Assembly (NCBI GenBank): GCA_963741525.1
Contig: CAVUIW010000022.1
Coordinates: 434,001 to 498,000 of the forward strand
DNA from: JANNSX01 sp963741525
Lineage (GTDB): Bacteria > Pseudomonadota > Alphaproteobacteria > Rhizobiales > Hyphomicrobiaceae
DNA: 64,000 nucleotides
Direction of reading: 5' to 3'
Shown here piece by piece: positions 47,150 through 59,174 of the stretch (positions are counted from its first letter, which is position 1; each line of letters opens with the position of its first letter). The notes under the pieces are model-generated. The model saw only the letters and a program-made list of their open reading frames with translations, searched no databases and was not told the origin of the DNA. A program made the position numbers and the translations under genes.

Positions 47150-48622
47150 ATGACCGATCTCGCTGACCTATCCGCCGTCGAGCTGCGCCGCCTGATCGGG
47201 GCGAAGCAGGTCTCTCCCGTCGAGATCATGAAGGCCTCGCTTGCGCGGATCGAAAAGGTGAACCACGCCGTCAACGCCGTGGTGACGCTGGATGCAGAAG
47301 CCGGCCTTGCGGGCGCCAAGCGCGCCGAGGAGGCGGTGATGGCGGGCGAGGAACTCGATATCCTGCACGGGCTCCCCGTCGCTTCCAAGGATCTCGACGA
47401 GACGGCCGGCATGCGCACCACCCACGGCTCGCTGCTCTTCGAACATCACGTACCGCAGGACGACGACGCCATGATCGCCAATGTCCGCCAAGCGGGCGGC
47501 ATCGTCTTTTGCAAAACCAACACTCCGGAGTTCGGCGCGGGCGCCAATACGACGAACCGGGTGTTCGGCGCCACCGGCAATCCGTTCAATCCGGTGCTGA
47601 CATCCGCCGGTTCCTCCGGCGGTTCGGCCGTGGCGCTCGCCACCGGCATGACACCGCTCGCGACCGGCTCCGACATGGGCGGCAGCTTGCGCACGCCCGC
47701 GGCCTTCTGCGGTGTCGTGGGCTTCCGTCCCTCGCCCGGCATGGTGCCGGATGCCTCCTCGACGACCTCGCTCTCACCCTTCGCCGTGCTCGGACCTATG
47801 GGGCGGACGGTGGAGGACGCCTATCTGCTGCTGCGCGCCCAGCTCGATCACGATGCGCGCGATCCCTGGTCGAGCCCCGCCGCGCTCGGTGCGCCCGAGC
47901 GGCTGATGCCCGCTGACTTGTCGTCGATCCGCGCCGCCTTCTCGACCGATCTCGGCACGGCGCCAGTCGACAACAGCATTCGGGACGTGTTTCTGAAACG
48001 TACGAAGGTCTTCAGCCACGTCTTCCGCTCGGCCGATTGGCATCATCCCGAGCTGCTCGACCTGCACGAGACCTTCGAGGTCTTGCGGGCCATCGGCTTT
48101 GTCGCCGCCTTCGAGACGCCGCTTGCGACGAAGCGCGATCTCTTGAACCGCTTCGTCATCGACGGCACCGAGCGCGGTCTCAAATACACGATGGCCGACG
48201 TGGCGCGCGCCAATGCAAAGCAAACAGTGATCTACCGCAACTTCATCTCGTTCTTCGACGATGCCGACGTGCTGATCTGCCCCGCGGCGACCGTCTCGCC
48301 CTTCCCGCATGCTGAGCCTTATGTGTCGGAGATCAACGGAGAGAAGCTCGCCACCTACACGAGTTGGCTCGCCCTCGCCTACGGCCCGACCATGGCGCTG
48401 GCGGCGAGCTGCTGCATTCCCTGCGGCTTGGATCACAAGGGACTGCCCTTCGGCATCCAGGTCGTCGGCCCCAAAGGCAGCGATCTCCTCGTGCTCGAGG
48501 TGGCACATGCGCTGGAGCAGGTGCTGGCGGGGAACGCGGAAACGCGGCGGCCGGTGCCGGAATTGGGGAGGCTTGGGAAGGCGCCCCCGTTGCGGCTGCC
48601 ACCAGCGCACAATTCTAACTGA
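47150..48622 (+). CDS. amidase (amidase signature family)
   Basis: Codes for 490 residues. The Ser-cisSer-Lys triad is visible: Lys80 in PVASKDLDET, Ser155 in SAGSSGGSAV and the nucleophile Ser179 in GSDMGGSLRTPA. Length and the C-terminal GLPFGIQVVGPKGSD are typical of stand-alone amidases that hydrolyse aliphatic or aryl amides; GatA function is unlikely without gatB/gatC nearby. The start ATG 47150 follows the repeat array with a weak SD. It adds a fourth C-N hydrolase to this region. Confidence 0.88.
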   Translation: MTDLADLSAVELRRLIGAKQVSPVEIMKASLARIEKVNHAVNAVVTLDAEAGLAGAKRAEEAVMAGEELDILHGLPVASKDLDETAGMRTTHGSLLFEHHVPQDDDAMIANVRQAGGIVFCKTNTPEFGAGANTTNRVFGATGNPFNPVLTSAGSSGGSAVALATGMTPLATGSDMGGSLRTPAAFCGVVGFRPSPGMVPDASSTTSLSPFAVLGPMGRTVEDAYLLLRAQLDHDARDPWSSPAALGAPERLMPADLSSIRAAFSTDLGTAPVDNSIRDVFLKRTKVFSHVFRSADWHHPELLDLHETFEVLRAIGFVAAFETPLATKRDLLNRFVIDGTERGLKYTMADVARANAKQTVIYRNFISFFDDADVLICPAATVSPFPHAEPYVSEINGEKLATYTSWLALAYGPTMALAASCCIPCGLDHKGLPFGIQVVGPKGSDLLVLEVAHALEQVLAGNAETRRPVPELGRLGKAPPLRLPPAHNSN

Positions 48623-49590
48623 GGGCTCTCGCCGCTTCAGGAAAGGCCTCAACGAAACGTACATTCTCATTGCTAACGGAGATCGCGGTTGGCTGATACG
48701 TTTCCAGGTAGCGGATCGCATCAGCGGTGAAATTGCCTGCCTCTCGGCACTCCTTGAATAGCGAATGAATTTCATCGGCGAACGCCACCAACGTCGCCCT
48801 TTCAGCGGACGTCAAAATGCTATACCTGCAATGAGGTCCATGCAGAAGGCCTTCAGAGTATCGAGCGCCTCGCTTCCGAAGGCATTCTTGGGCCAATTTA
48901 ACAGGGCCTGAATTCGCCTGCTTCATCTAACAGCTCCTTCCAGCGAACATATTTCGGACTGCTTGTATCAATCGATGAATTGCCAAGAATGGAGTCTCGC
49001 TCGCGAGCCAGACTCGCCTCTTTGCCTCCATGAGCGTTCTGCAGACACTGAAGTAGATGTGGGCGAGATCATGTGCGATTGCGCGGAGAAACACTGTCTT
49101 CGCTTCTGCGATCTCTTTCGGTGAAACTCCAGAGCGTGAAGCATGCAGTCAGCTGACTTGCACGTCCTGCTTTGAGGAGGCTAGTGCCGCCCCATCTCCC
49201 AGCGATGCGGTCTGTGCAAATATTGTTTCGCAGACTCCGAGGCGATGCGCTTCAACTTGACAATGATCGCGTCTGCCTCATTGACGCGCTCCCGAAGTTC
49301 ACTTGTAGGCCAGTCAACGTTAGGTATTCTACGAAAGGAAGTTGATTGAAGAACCGGCGAGTAGCGGCTGCGATGCAATTCCTGCCGCAGCCACCTTGTC
49401 CTGGTAGCCAAATGAGGGCCAGAACGAAAGTTCCAATACTTAGACAGTGCAACGATGCCGTCGAGGTAATCTGCAATCGCTGACTTGGTCGACAGCTGCA
49501 TTGGAGTCTGAACGACCGCTGTCTTGCTAAGCCACTGTGAGATTTTATGCTGCCACGCCGATAAATCGCAATCTCTCTCCCGACCGTCAC
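48615..49590 (-). pseudogene. relic of an unidentified gene
   Basis: Protein-like sequence can be followed on the minus strand only by changing frame. It runs MQLSTKSAIADYLDGIVALS (from 49501; open upstream to about 49600), then LKRIASESAK, then ASLGDGAALASSKQDVQVS with an in-frame TGA near 49150. Next come VSPKEIAEAKTVFLRAIAHD, ERDSILGNSSIDTSSPKYVR, ALLNWPKNAFGSEALD and finally FADEIHSLFKECREAG to the stop at 48615. At least four frame changes and one nonsense codon are needed. Base composition is lower in GC than the flanks. I do not recognise the family. Decay of an acquired gene is the likeliest reading. Confidence 0.45.
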
Positions 49591-49795
49591 GGCCGCGCAG
49601 GCGGCCGCCTAGCCATGTACGGCTTGCGAGGAATCGCCGGCTGACTCTCGGCCGGTGCCCCGGTTCTCTGAAGCCACCCGAGGTACCAAGGCTCGACTAT
49701 TCCACATACCTGTCTGCGGTGCCCGCCATCCATGCGAAGCATGGCTCCGCCATGACCGCGGGCATGACGGCGGTGGGTGTTGTCTTCGCGGCGCC

Positions 49796-51424
<1,629 letters not shown>

Positions 51425-51540
51425 GGGCTTTGAGCCTACATCAGATCCGCTCGATTCGTGGACTCGATTTCAGGCGCGGCGCGAAGGCGCACCCCGAGCA
51501 TGCGTTTTACGTGAAAATCAAGGGGATAAGTGGCTCAGGC

Positions 51541-51942
51541 TTATTGCGATTGCGGTACGGTTGGTGTCGTGCCGCCACCGGTTGTCGAGCTGCCGCCGGT
51601 TGTGGTCGAACCACCGGCTGCGCCGCCATCGGTGCCGGTCGCCGTGCCGCTCGTCGCGGGCGCGCTCGTGGTCGCGCCCGAACCGCCGAGCTGATCGAGG
51701 ATGGACGCGGGCTTGCGTCCGGTCGAGGCCAGGATCGACAGCAGCAGGCTCGTCGTGAAAAAGCCGACAGCCAGGCCCGCGGTGATGCGTGTCAGCAGGT
51801 TGGCCGTGCCGCGGCCGGTCATGAAGTTGCCACCCCCACCGCCGCCGATGCCGAGCGCCCCGCCTTCGGAGCGCTGGATCAGTACGACGCCGACGAGCGC
51901 GGCGGCGATCATCAGGTGAATGACAAGTAGAACGGTCGTCAT
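51541..51942 (-). CDS. secG: preprotein translocase subunit SecG
   Basis: Codes for 133 residues. Two transmembrane helices (about 3-22 and 53-72) flank the conserved cytosolic loop QRSEGGALGIGGGGGG and the NLLTRITAG segment. The C-terminal 50 residues are an unusual low-complexity Gly/Thr/Ser tail, longer than in E. coli SecG but common in alphaproteobacteria. The secG-pyrG arrangement supports the call. Confidence 0.93.
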   Translation of the reverse strand: MTTVLLVIHLMIAAALVGVVLIQRSEGGALGIGGGGGGNFMTGRGTANLLTRITAGLAVGFFTTSLLLSILASTGRKPASILDQLGGSGATTSAPATSGTATGTDGGAAGGSTTTGGSSTTGGGTTPTVPQSQ

Positions 51943-52015
51943 GGCGGTCCTTTGGGCGTTGGGAGGCGCCCTCTCTTACACAAAGTCTCCGGCAGAGGCC
52001 AGAGCCCCTGCAACC

Positions 52016-52083
52016 GTGCTTCCGGAAAAGGCCTGTCCCGGCGCGGGCCGGGTTTCAAAGCGGTTTTCCGACAAAAAGCACGG
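52016..52083 (-). repeat. dispersed intergenic repeat, copy C (partial)
   Basis: Read on the minus strand this is gtgctttttgtcggaaaacc ... gggacaggccttttccggaagcac, matching the right-hand half of copies A and B. It is diverged more than A and B are from each other and lacks their left 55 bases. It lies between secG and the secreted Lys-rich protein gene. Confidence 0.75.
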
Positions 52084-52095
52084 TAAAGCAGGAAT

Positions 52096-52536
52096 CTACT
52101 GCGTCGCGGTCGCCTTCGGGGCGGGCAAGGGCACCGACCCAGCCGCCGACTTCTTGCGCTTCTTGTCTTTCTTCTTGGACTTGACCGCCGCCTTCTCCTT
52201 CGCCTTGGCGTCGGCCGCCGGATGCTGGGCCTCGGGCTCGGCAAGCTCGGGCACGGAGACAACGATCAGGCTCGGACAGCGGAACGCCACCTGCTCCTTG
52301 ATGTAGATGTACTGCTTGACCAGCACGATCCGAGCGGCGCTCAGATTGGCCTTCGCCCAATCGGCGCCCTTGGACACGTCCACCTCGAGGCCCTGGGACT
52401 CCAGGATCTTCTGCTGGGCGTCGTAGGTCTTGCAGGTCGCCTCGTCGAGCGGCGCGGCGGCCACTGGTTGTGTTGCGGCGTGCAACGTCACCAAACCCAA
52501 ACAGCCTGCCAAAATCAGCGAACGCACCTTACGCAC
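52096..52536 (-). CDS. secreted protein with Lys-rich tail, unknown function
   Basis: Codes for 146 residues. The signal peptide occupies about 1-28 (SLILAGCLGLVTLHAA, then PVAAAPL); the LAGC is too early and in the wrong setting for a convincing lipobox. The mature domain has TCKTYDAQQKILESQGLEVD and EQVAFRCPSLIVVSVP, with two cysteines. A lysine-rich, low-complexity tail (KSKKKDKKRKKS) follows. No family is recognised; downstream on the same strand is a repeat and then secG. Confidence 0.75.
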   Translation of the reverse strand: MRKVRSLILAGCLGLVTLHAATQPVAAAPLDEATCKTYDAQQKILESQGLEVDVSKGADWAKANLSAARIVLVKQYIYIKEQVAFRCPSLIVVSVPELAEPEAQHPAADAKAKEKAAVKSKKKDKKRKKSAAGSVPLPAPKATATQ

Positions 52537-52570
52537 TCCAATTCTCCTCGGGGCCGCGAGCCTCGATTGT

Positions 52571-55500
52571 CTATCTCAAGCTGCCCCCGACGCCATCGCG
52601 GATCGTTACCGTCTTACGCTTCAACCGGCGTTTGGGTTTCGCCACGGCAGGTTTCGGTGGTGTCGTCGCCTCGCTCTGCGGCGCGGCGGCCGGCTTCGGC
52701 TTGACCGTTGTCTTCTTGGACCTCTTGGCGGGCTCGGTCGCCCCCGGAATGGTTTCCGCGGGCTGCGGCTCCGGCACCGCCGCCATGGCCTCGTCGGCGG
52801 GAAGGGGGGCGATCCGATCGGCATCCGGAGCGAGGCTCGTGTCCTCACGAGGTAGCGCATCCGGCCATAGCCCTTGCAGCTCCTCCTCGCCTCCGATCAG
52901 TCGGCGCGCCAAGAGTTCGCGCTCCAATGCCTCGACATCAGCTTCGGCGGCAAGCGTTCTCAATTCCGCAAGAGGACCGGCATAGACGATCGTCACGGAA
53001 GGTAGCGGTGCCTTGAGCGGCGCTTGTGCTTTCGGCGCGATCGTCCAATCGCTCTCGATCTGCAGACTGTCGAGATCGAGCTTGCCTTTCAAGCGGACGG
53101 TCGATTGTGCGGCGGTGATCTCGACCTGCTCGGCTCTGAGCGTCCCGTCGATCACCGACAGCTTGGTCTCAAAAGCGCCCATCGGAAAGTCGGCACCCTG
53201 ACGGCTCGAGCCAATGGCCTCCCCGATCGTCTCCTGCGTGATCTTGGTATCGCCGGCCAAAAGCACGCGCGCCGCCTGATCGACAGTCACCGGGGACAGG
53301 CCGATGATTTGCCCGCCCTCGATTTGTAACTCGCCCCCGCCCTCGAGCACGGCGATCATGCCGCGCGGCGTGAGCCCGCTGGCCGTCAAGGCAAGGCGTG
53401 CCCTGGTTCTGCCCTTCGCCTTCGAGCGTCCGGTTACGTCGACGAAAATTTCCTCGAGCTCGGCGCCCTCGATGCTCGCCTCGAGATCGAGACTGGCCCC
53501 GGCCGGCTCCCGGCGAAGCGCGCCGCTCGCCTTGACCGCGCCGCCGAGTGCGTTGCCATCCATGTTTTCGAGCACCACGCCGCCGCTACCGAAGGATGCT
53601 TTCAAGTGGGCGTCTTCGAGAGACAGCCCGTTGAGAACCTCGATCTGGTCGGCCGCCAGGCGCAAGCGGGCCCTGACCCCGTCGAGAATAGCCAACCGGA
53701 ACGGCCGGTCCGACCAGACGGTCCCGGCCTCAGGCTCGCCGGCTTCATCGTTGCCAGCCGGCACCGTAATGGCCTCGGACGCCTCTGCGATTTCTACCGT
53801 CTCGGCCGCGAGCGGCCCAGCGGCCAGCAACGGCACCAGCAGACCAGGCAGCCGAACGCGCGCGGCCTTGAGGACAATGTCGATATCGGGCGCCGGGCCG
53901 GCATAGGCGACGCGCGCACTACCGCTCACGGGATCGCCGTCGATGCGGGCCTCGATGCCGTCGAAGGCGGCCTCCGAACCGGCGGCCGTGATCCGCGCGG
54001 TCAGGTCGACGGCACTCGAGAGCTCCTCCGACGCGACAATGCCGAACGTCTCGAGCAGCGGAGCAGCGGAGGCGACGGCGATGGCAATTTTGCCATCGAT
54101 CCTCTCAGTCTCGCCAGCAAAGGAAACGTTGCCATCGAAGCTTGCCGAGAGCCCATCCGAGGTCAACTTGGCGACCGTTGCGAGCTCGGTGCGCGGGATG
54201 CCGCTGGCTCGGATCGTCAGCGTTCCAGCGACGGTCGGCTCCAAGCTCGCGGCCTCGGCCACCGGCGACTTAGCCGCCCGGCCCGCCAGCCGCGCCAGCA
54301 GCCGGCCACCATCCTTGCCGGCCATCGTCACGACAATGTCCGCTTGCGCACCGGCAATGTCGAAGAGACCGGCATCGCCGCGCAAGGCGAACGTTATGCG
54401 CTCACCAGCCGCACTGCCGTCGATGGCGATCTCGCAGGTCCGCCGCCCGCCTTCCGCATCTTGCCTGATCGTCCCCGCGAGCCGGAGTGGAGCAGAGAGC
54501 GCATAGCGCAGCGCTGGCGCCCTGACCGCCTCGGGCAAGGCAAGGAACCGGTCGAGCGTTGCCACCGCGGCGGCGGATGGAGCCTCGAGGCGGAACCGGA
54601 TCAGACCGTCGGCCGTCTCCGCGCCGCTCGCTGCCGATCCTGTCGCCTCGACGCTGAGGGCGCTTCCTGTCGTGAAGGCGAGCGTCTCGAGGTCAACGCG
54701 GCCAGCGGCACGGCGCATCTTGAGGTCGAGATTTTCAAGACGCCCCGCGGCGGTCTCGAGGTCGCCGATGCGCAATGTAATGTCGGAATCGGCCGCCTGC
54801 ACGAGTGCGCCCGCGAGGCCGATCAGGCTCACTGCGCCCGCACCAACCGGCTTCGCGTCGGGCATCCAGCCGCCAAGCAATGCCGCCAGATCGGGAGCCT
54901 CGGCGATGACCTCGCTCAGATTCAGCCGGTCGCCGTCGAGCGCGAGGGCAAGCGATTTCTGCGTGCCGCCGGCGTAGCGAAGGCTGCCAGTGATGCGCGA
55001 ACGATCGATCTCCAGCGTCAAGCGATCGAGCGCAACGGTTTCGGCTCCGATGTCCGCATCGGCCCCGATCATGTAAAATCCGCCGGTCGCCTTGCTGTCG
55101 AAGGCCAACGCGGGAACTGCCCATTTGAGCAGCTTGGCGAGGCTCGCGCCCGATAGGCGGATTGGACCAGTGAACCGATTGCTGCCCTGCGCCTGCGCCA
55201 GCAGGCCGGTGACATCGAGAGTGGTTGCTCCTGGAAGTTGGGCCGAGAGGGCCGCGATCTCGATGCCGGCCGCGGTCCGGCGGGCGTCGAGAGCGATATT
55301 GCCGATGAGGTCGCCGCCCAGATTGGCCTGTTCGATCCGCGCGACGACGCGCGTCTCGGCATTGGCGGCGAAAGCCCCGAGAAAGCGTCCCACATACCCT
55401 TGGAGCGCCGGCCCTGGCCCCTCGGTCGACGGCTTGGCCGCGATCCGGTCGAGATCGAGCCATCGCGCGGCCAGACGCGCCGAGATCGATGGCCTTTGCT

Positions 55501-56437
55501 TCCACTCGATGCCGACGTCGCCGGTCACCAGCTGAGGCCGCCCGTCGCTGTCGAAAGTGATGTTGAGATCGGTGAGGGAAGCCCGCTCGATATCCGACTC
55601 GATCCGGCCCACGAGGCGCATGGTGCTCGCCACTGGCTTGGCGTCCGCCTCACCTTCCACGACCTCGGCGAAGGCAGCAGCCGAGAGCCCGAACTGGGCT
55701 TCGAGCGCTCCGGCGAGCCGCGGCAGCTGATCGAGCGCCAAAACATCGCCATCAAACGAATAGGTGTTGGCGGTGTCGGGCACACGAACGACTGCCTTGA
55801 TCTTGAGGCTATGCCCGGCACCCAGCGCCGCCGTCGAGACCCTGACTTCGCGCACAGCGCCATCGTAGCTGAGGCGGCCCTTGAACCGGTAGGGGCCGTC
55901 GAGTTCGGCGGCCGAGAGCTCCCCGTCGATGGCCTCGACCGCGAACAGTGCCGCACCTGCCCCCTTCAAGAGCGAGAGCTTTCCGTTCCTGATCTTCACC
56001 GAGGCGAGCGACACCTCCGTCGGCATGAAAGGCAGATCGACGTTGCCCGGCGCCAGCCCTTGCCAATTGGCCTTGCCCGCCTCGTCGACCGAAAGACGGA
56101 TATCCGGCCCGTCGAGCTCGATCTCGCGCGCCTCGATAGCGCCCCGGAGCAACGGCGGTACCGACAGCCAGATCGTGAACCCTTCCACACGAAGTAAGGG
56201 ATTATCGAAGCGGCCCGTCTGGTCGGCGATCCGGACATTGTCGAAATGCATGTAGGGCGCGGGAAGCAGGCGCAGGCTCGCATTGCCGCCGACCCGCACC
56301 TCACGCCCAAGCAGGGCGCTCGCCTGCTTCTCGAACGTGCCGCGATAGGCGTTCCAGTCGACCAGAACTGGCCCGGCGAACAGCGCCGAGAGCGCCACCA
56401 CCATCAACAGGCCGAGGATGAGCAAAAAGGCGCGCAA
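52571..56437 (-). CDS. AsmA-family protein
   Basis: Codes for 1288 residues. One N-terminal transmembrane anchor (about 3-24, FLLILGLLMVVALSALFAG) is followed by the AsmA start signature DWNAYRGTFEKQASALLGRE. A very long beta-rich periplasmic body contains repeated SLEDAHLKASFGSGG-type strands. The AsmA_2-like C-terminal domain has TRARLALTASGLTPRGMIA and GGGELQIEGGQIIGLSPVTV. The last about 100 residues are Lys/Pro/Ala-rich (KTTVKPKPAAAPQ). AsmA-like proteins are proposed to bridge the periplasm and move phospholipid or influence outer-membrane assembly. The reading frame is unbroken over 3.9 kb, in contrast to other genes here. Confidence 0.88.
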   Translation of the reverse strand: MRAFLLILGLLMVVALSALFAGPVLVDWNAYRGTFEKQASALLGREVRVGGNASLRLLPAPYMHFDNVRIADQTGRFDNPLLRVEGFTIWLSVPPLLRGAIEAREIELDGPDIRLSVDEAGKANWQGLAPGNVDLPFMPTEVSLASVKIRNGKLSLLKGAGAALFAVEAIDGELSAAELDGPYRFKGRLSYDGAVREVRVSTAALGAGHSLKIKAVVRVPDTANTYSFDGDVLALDQLPRLAGALEAQFGLSAAAFAEVVEGEADAKPVASTMRLVGRIESDIERASLTDLNITFDSDGRPQLVTGDVGIEWKQRPSISARLAARWLDLDRIAAKPSTEGPGPALQGYVGRFLGAFAANAETRVVARIEQANLGGDLIGNIALDARRTAAGIEIAALSAQLPGATTLDVTGLLAQAQGSNRFTGPIRLSGASLAKLLKWAVPALAFDSKATGGFYMIGADADIGAETVALDRLTLEIDRSRITGSLRYAGGTQKSLALALDGDRLNLSEVIAEAPDLAALLGGWMPDAKPVGAGAVSLIGLAGALVQAADSDITLRIGDLETAAGRLENLDLKMRRAAGRVDLETLAFTTGSALSVEATGSAASGAETADGLIRFRLEAPSAAAVATLDRFLALPEAVRAPALRYALSAPLRLAGTIRQDAEGGRRTCEIAIDGSAAGERITFALRGDAGLFDIAGAQADIVVTMAGKDGGRLLARLAGRAAKSPVAEAASLEPTVAGTLTIRASGIPRTELATVAKLTSDGLSASFDGNVSFAGETERIDGKIAIAVASAAPLLETFGIVASEELSSAVDLTARITAAGSEAAFDGIEARIDGDPVSGSARVAYAGPAPDIDIVLKAARVRLPGLLVPLLAAGPLAAETVEIAEASEAITVPAGNDEAGEPEAGTVWSDRPFRLAILDGVRARLRLAADQIEVLNGLSLEDAHLKASFGSGGVVLENMDGNALGGAVKASGALRREPAGASLDLEASIEGAELEEIFVDVTGRSKAKGRTRARLALTASGLTPRGMIAVLEGGGELQIEGGQIIGLSPVTVDQAARVLLAGDTKITQETIGEAIGSSRQGADFPMGAFETKLSVIDGTLRAEQVEITAAQSTVRLKGKLDLDSLQIESDWTIAPKAQAPLKAPLPSVTIVYAGPLAELRTLAAEADVEALERELLARRLIGGEEELQGLWPDALPREDTSLAPDADRIAPLPADEAMAAVPEPQPAETIPGATEPAKRSKKTTVKPKPAAAPQSEATTPPKPAVAKPKRRLKRKTVTIRDGVGGSLR

Positions 56438-56810
56438 CGCATCAATTCCTTGGGTGGGCCGGCCACTGAGCCATGCTCCACGATCCTGTGGGCGAGTTTA
56501 TGGTGGGGCTGTACCCCGATTGGTGATCCGGACAGTCGGCAATTCGGCCTGCCAGCCGCAGGCCGCACACGGAACTTACCCACAGCAAGTTTATGCCACG
56601 AAGCCTGGTCGAATGGCAGTGAATTCGGCGCGATCTCGGGGACATCGGTAAATGCCTAAGGCTCCAAACCCTTCCACTGGAGAGGATCGAGTTCTCGATT
56701 TGTGCCGCGAAGGCGGATGGTATAGTCAAACCGATGCCGGATTTGCCTGCTGGACGCCAGAGGCACGTCCAAGTTGCAGCGGCGCCCCTCAGCCAACGAG
56801 TGATTGCCCG
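56438..56810. other. divergent intergenic region
   Basis: About 370 bases between the AsmA gene (minus) and the helicase gene (plus). It should hold two promoters, but no -35/-10 pair stands out and no repeat is present. The helicase frame is open upstream of its start without protein-like sequence. Confidence 0.45.
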
Positions 56811-59155
56811 ATGTCCTCGCCCGCCCGCCCGGCTCAAAGCTCCATCTCCGAGCGGGCGATGGCGCGCACTGTCTCGGCCCCCTATCTAGAGGGTCTCAAT
56901 CCTGGCCAGCTCGAGGCCGTCGAGACGCTGGACGGCCCGGTGCTGGTGCTGGCGGGCGCCGGCACAGGCAAGACCCGTGTGCTCACCACCCGCATCGCCC
57001 ATATTGTCGCGACCGGCCGTGCCCGCCATTTCGAGATCCTCGCCGTCACCTTCACGAACAAGGCGGCGCGCGAGATGCGCGATCGGGTGGGCAAGCTCGT
57101 CGGCGGCGACGCCGAGGGCATGCCCTGGCTCGGCACCTTCCACGCCATCTGCGTCAAAATCCTGCGCCGTCACGCCGAGCTGGTGGGCTTGAAGTCGAGC
57201 TTCACGATCCTCGACGTCGACGATCAGATCCGGCTCTTGAAACAGCTGATCGAGGCCGAGCAGATCGACGCCAAGCGCTGGCCCGCGCGTCAGCTCGCCG
57301 GATTGATCGACAGCTGGAAGAACCGCGGGCTGCTCCCCGACAAAGTGCCGGCGGGTGAGGCCTATGCCTATGCGAACGGCAAGGGCGCGGAGTTATATGC
57401 GGCCTACCAGAAACGCCTGAAGGAGCTCAACGCCGTCGACTTCGGCGATCTGCTGATCGAATGCTTGAGGCTCTTCCGCGAGAACGCGGACGTGCTCGAA
57501 ATCTACCAGAAGCGTTTCCGCTACATGCTGGTGGACGAGTACCAGGACACCAATGTCGCGCAGTATCTCTGGCTGAGGTTGTTGGCTCAGGGCCCGTCCA
57601 ACATCTGTTGCGTCGGCGACGACGACCAGTCGATCTACGGCTGGCGGGGCGCCGAGGTCGACAACATCCTGCGCTTCGACAAGGACTTTCCCGGCGCCAA
57701 GGTGATCCGCCTGGAGCAGAACTACCGCTCGACCTCGCACATCCTGTCCGCAGCCTCGGGCCTCATTGGCCACAACAAGGGCCGGCTCGGCAAGACGCTC
57801 GTCACCGACCGGGGCGAAGGCGCCAAGCTCGAGGTCGCCTGCTATTGGGACGATGCGGAGGAAGCGCGCTCGGTCGGCGAGGCGATCGAGGAGCTGCAGC
57901 GCGGCGGCGCGGCGCTCGCCTCCATGGCCATCCTCGTCCGCGCCTCCTTCCAGATGCGCGCCTTCGAGGACCGCTTCATCACCATGGGGCTGCCTTATCG
58001 CGTGATTGGCGGCCCGCGCTTCTACGAGCGCCAGGAAATCAAGGACGCGATTGCCTATCTCGAATTGGCGCAGAACCCGGCGCACGATTTGAAGTTCGAG
58101 CGCGTGATCAACGTGCCCAAGCGCGGGCTTGGCGATCAGACGCTGGCGGAGATCACGCGCCATTCCAGAAGCCGCGAGGTCGCCCTCATGCAGGCGGCGC
58201 GCGAGCTATCGGAAACCGAGGAGCTGAAGCCAAAGGCGCGCAATGCGCTGCGCGGTTTCATCCAGCAGATGGATCGTTGGCGGGGCCTCGTCCCCACCAT
58301 GGCGCACACCGAGCTCGCCGAGTTGATCCTGGATGAGAGTGGCTACACGGCGATGTGGCAGAACGACAAGAACCCGCAGTCCGAGAGCCGGCTGGAAAAC
58401 CTGAAAGAGCTCGTGCGCTTCATGGGCTCGTTCGAAACCTTGGCGGGCTTCCTCGAGCACGTCTCCCTCGTCATGGACATCGACCAGGACGAGGCCGGCG
58501 ATCGGGTGAGCCTGATGACGCTGCACGCCGCCAAGGGGCTCGAGTTCGACACGGTGTTCCTGACCGGCTGGGAGGAAGGGCTGTTTCCGCATCAGCGTAG
58601 CCTCGAGGAGAACGGCGAGGCTGGGTTGGAGGAAGAGCGGCGCTTGGCCTATGTCGGCATTACGCGCGCGAAGAAATTGGCAAAAATTTCCTTCACGCAG
58701 AACCGGCGCGTCCACGCGCTCTGGCAATCGCAGTTGCCGTCGCGCTTCGTCGACGAGTTGCCGGAGGCGCATGTGGATGTGCGGGAGACGACCGGCCCCT
58801 ACTCGGGCTTCGGCGGCTATGGCGGTCATGTGAAGAGCCGGTTCGACGAGCCGGCCGCGGGGTTTGCGTCTCCAGTACTCGACGCCCGGCTGGCAGCGGG
58901 CGAAGGAGAGCTATGCGAGGCAATCGCCCGCAGGAGCGTGCCGATGCGAGACGCCGCGCGCAACCGATGCTGATCGAAGGCGAGATCGTCGCGTCATCGT
59001 CGAAGGGGTCGGGCGCGTTCGCCGTAGGAGATCGCGTGTTCCATTCGAAGTTCGGCTATGGCGCGGTTCTGGTGGTCGACGGCAACAAGCTGACGGTGGC
59101 GTTCGACAAGGCGGGGGAAAAGAAGGTGGTGGAGAGTTTTCTGGAGAGGGGGTAG
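56811..59155 (+). CDS. pcrA: UvrD/PcrA-type DNA helicase (two frame breaks in the C-terminal tail)
   Basis: A superfamily 1A 3'-5' helicase. Motifs are Q-motif LNPGQLEAV, I AGAGTGKTRVLTTR, Ia VTFTNKAAREMRDR, II LVDEYQDTN, III CCVGDDDQSIYGWRGA, IV VIRLEQNYRST, V LMTLHAAKGLEFD and VI RRLAYVGITRAKK. ATG 56811 or 56859 can start it. After residue about 700 the reading passes from FASPVL to TPGWQRAKESYARQSPAGA (break near 58875). It then reaches RRRAQPMLIEGEIVASS and VGDRVFHSKFGYGAVL (break near 58940), the conserved C-terminal Tudor-like module, ending at 59155. Uncorrected, the helicase core is intact and only the RNA-polymerase-interacting tail is lost. Confidence 0.9.
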
Positions 59156-59174
59156 GGGCAATTTCTACTCGGAC

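Noticed and set aside
53606..55156. 516-codon open frame on the plus strand
   Set aside because: Antisense to the AsmA gene; Arg/Gly-rich shadow sequence with no start signal.
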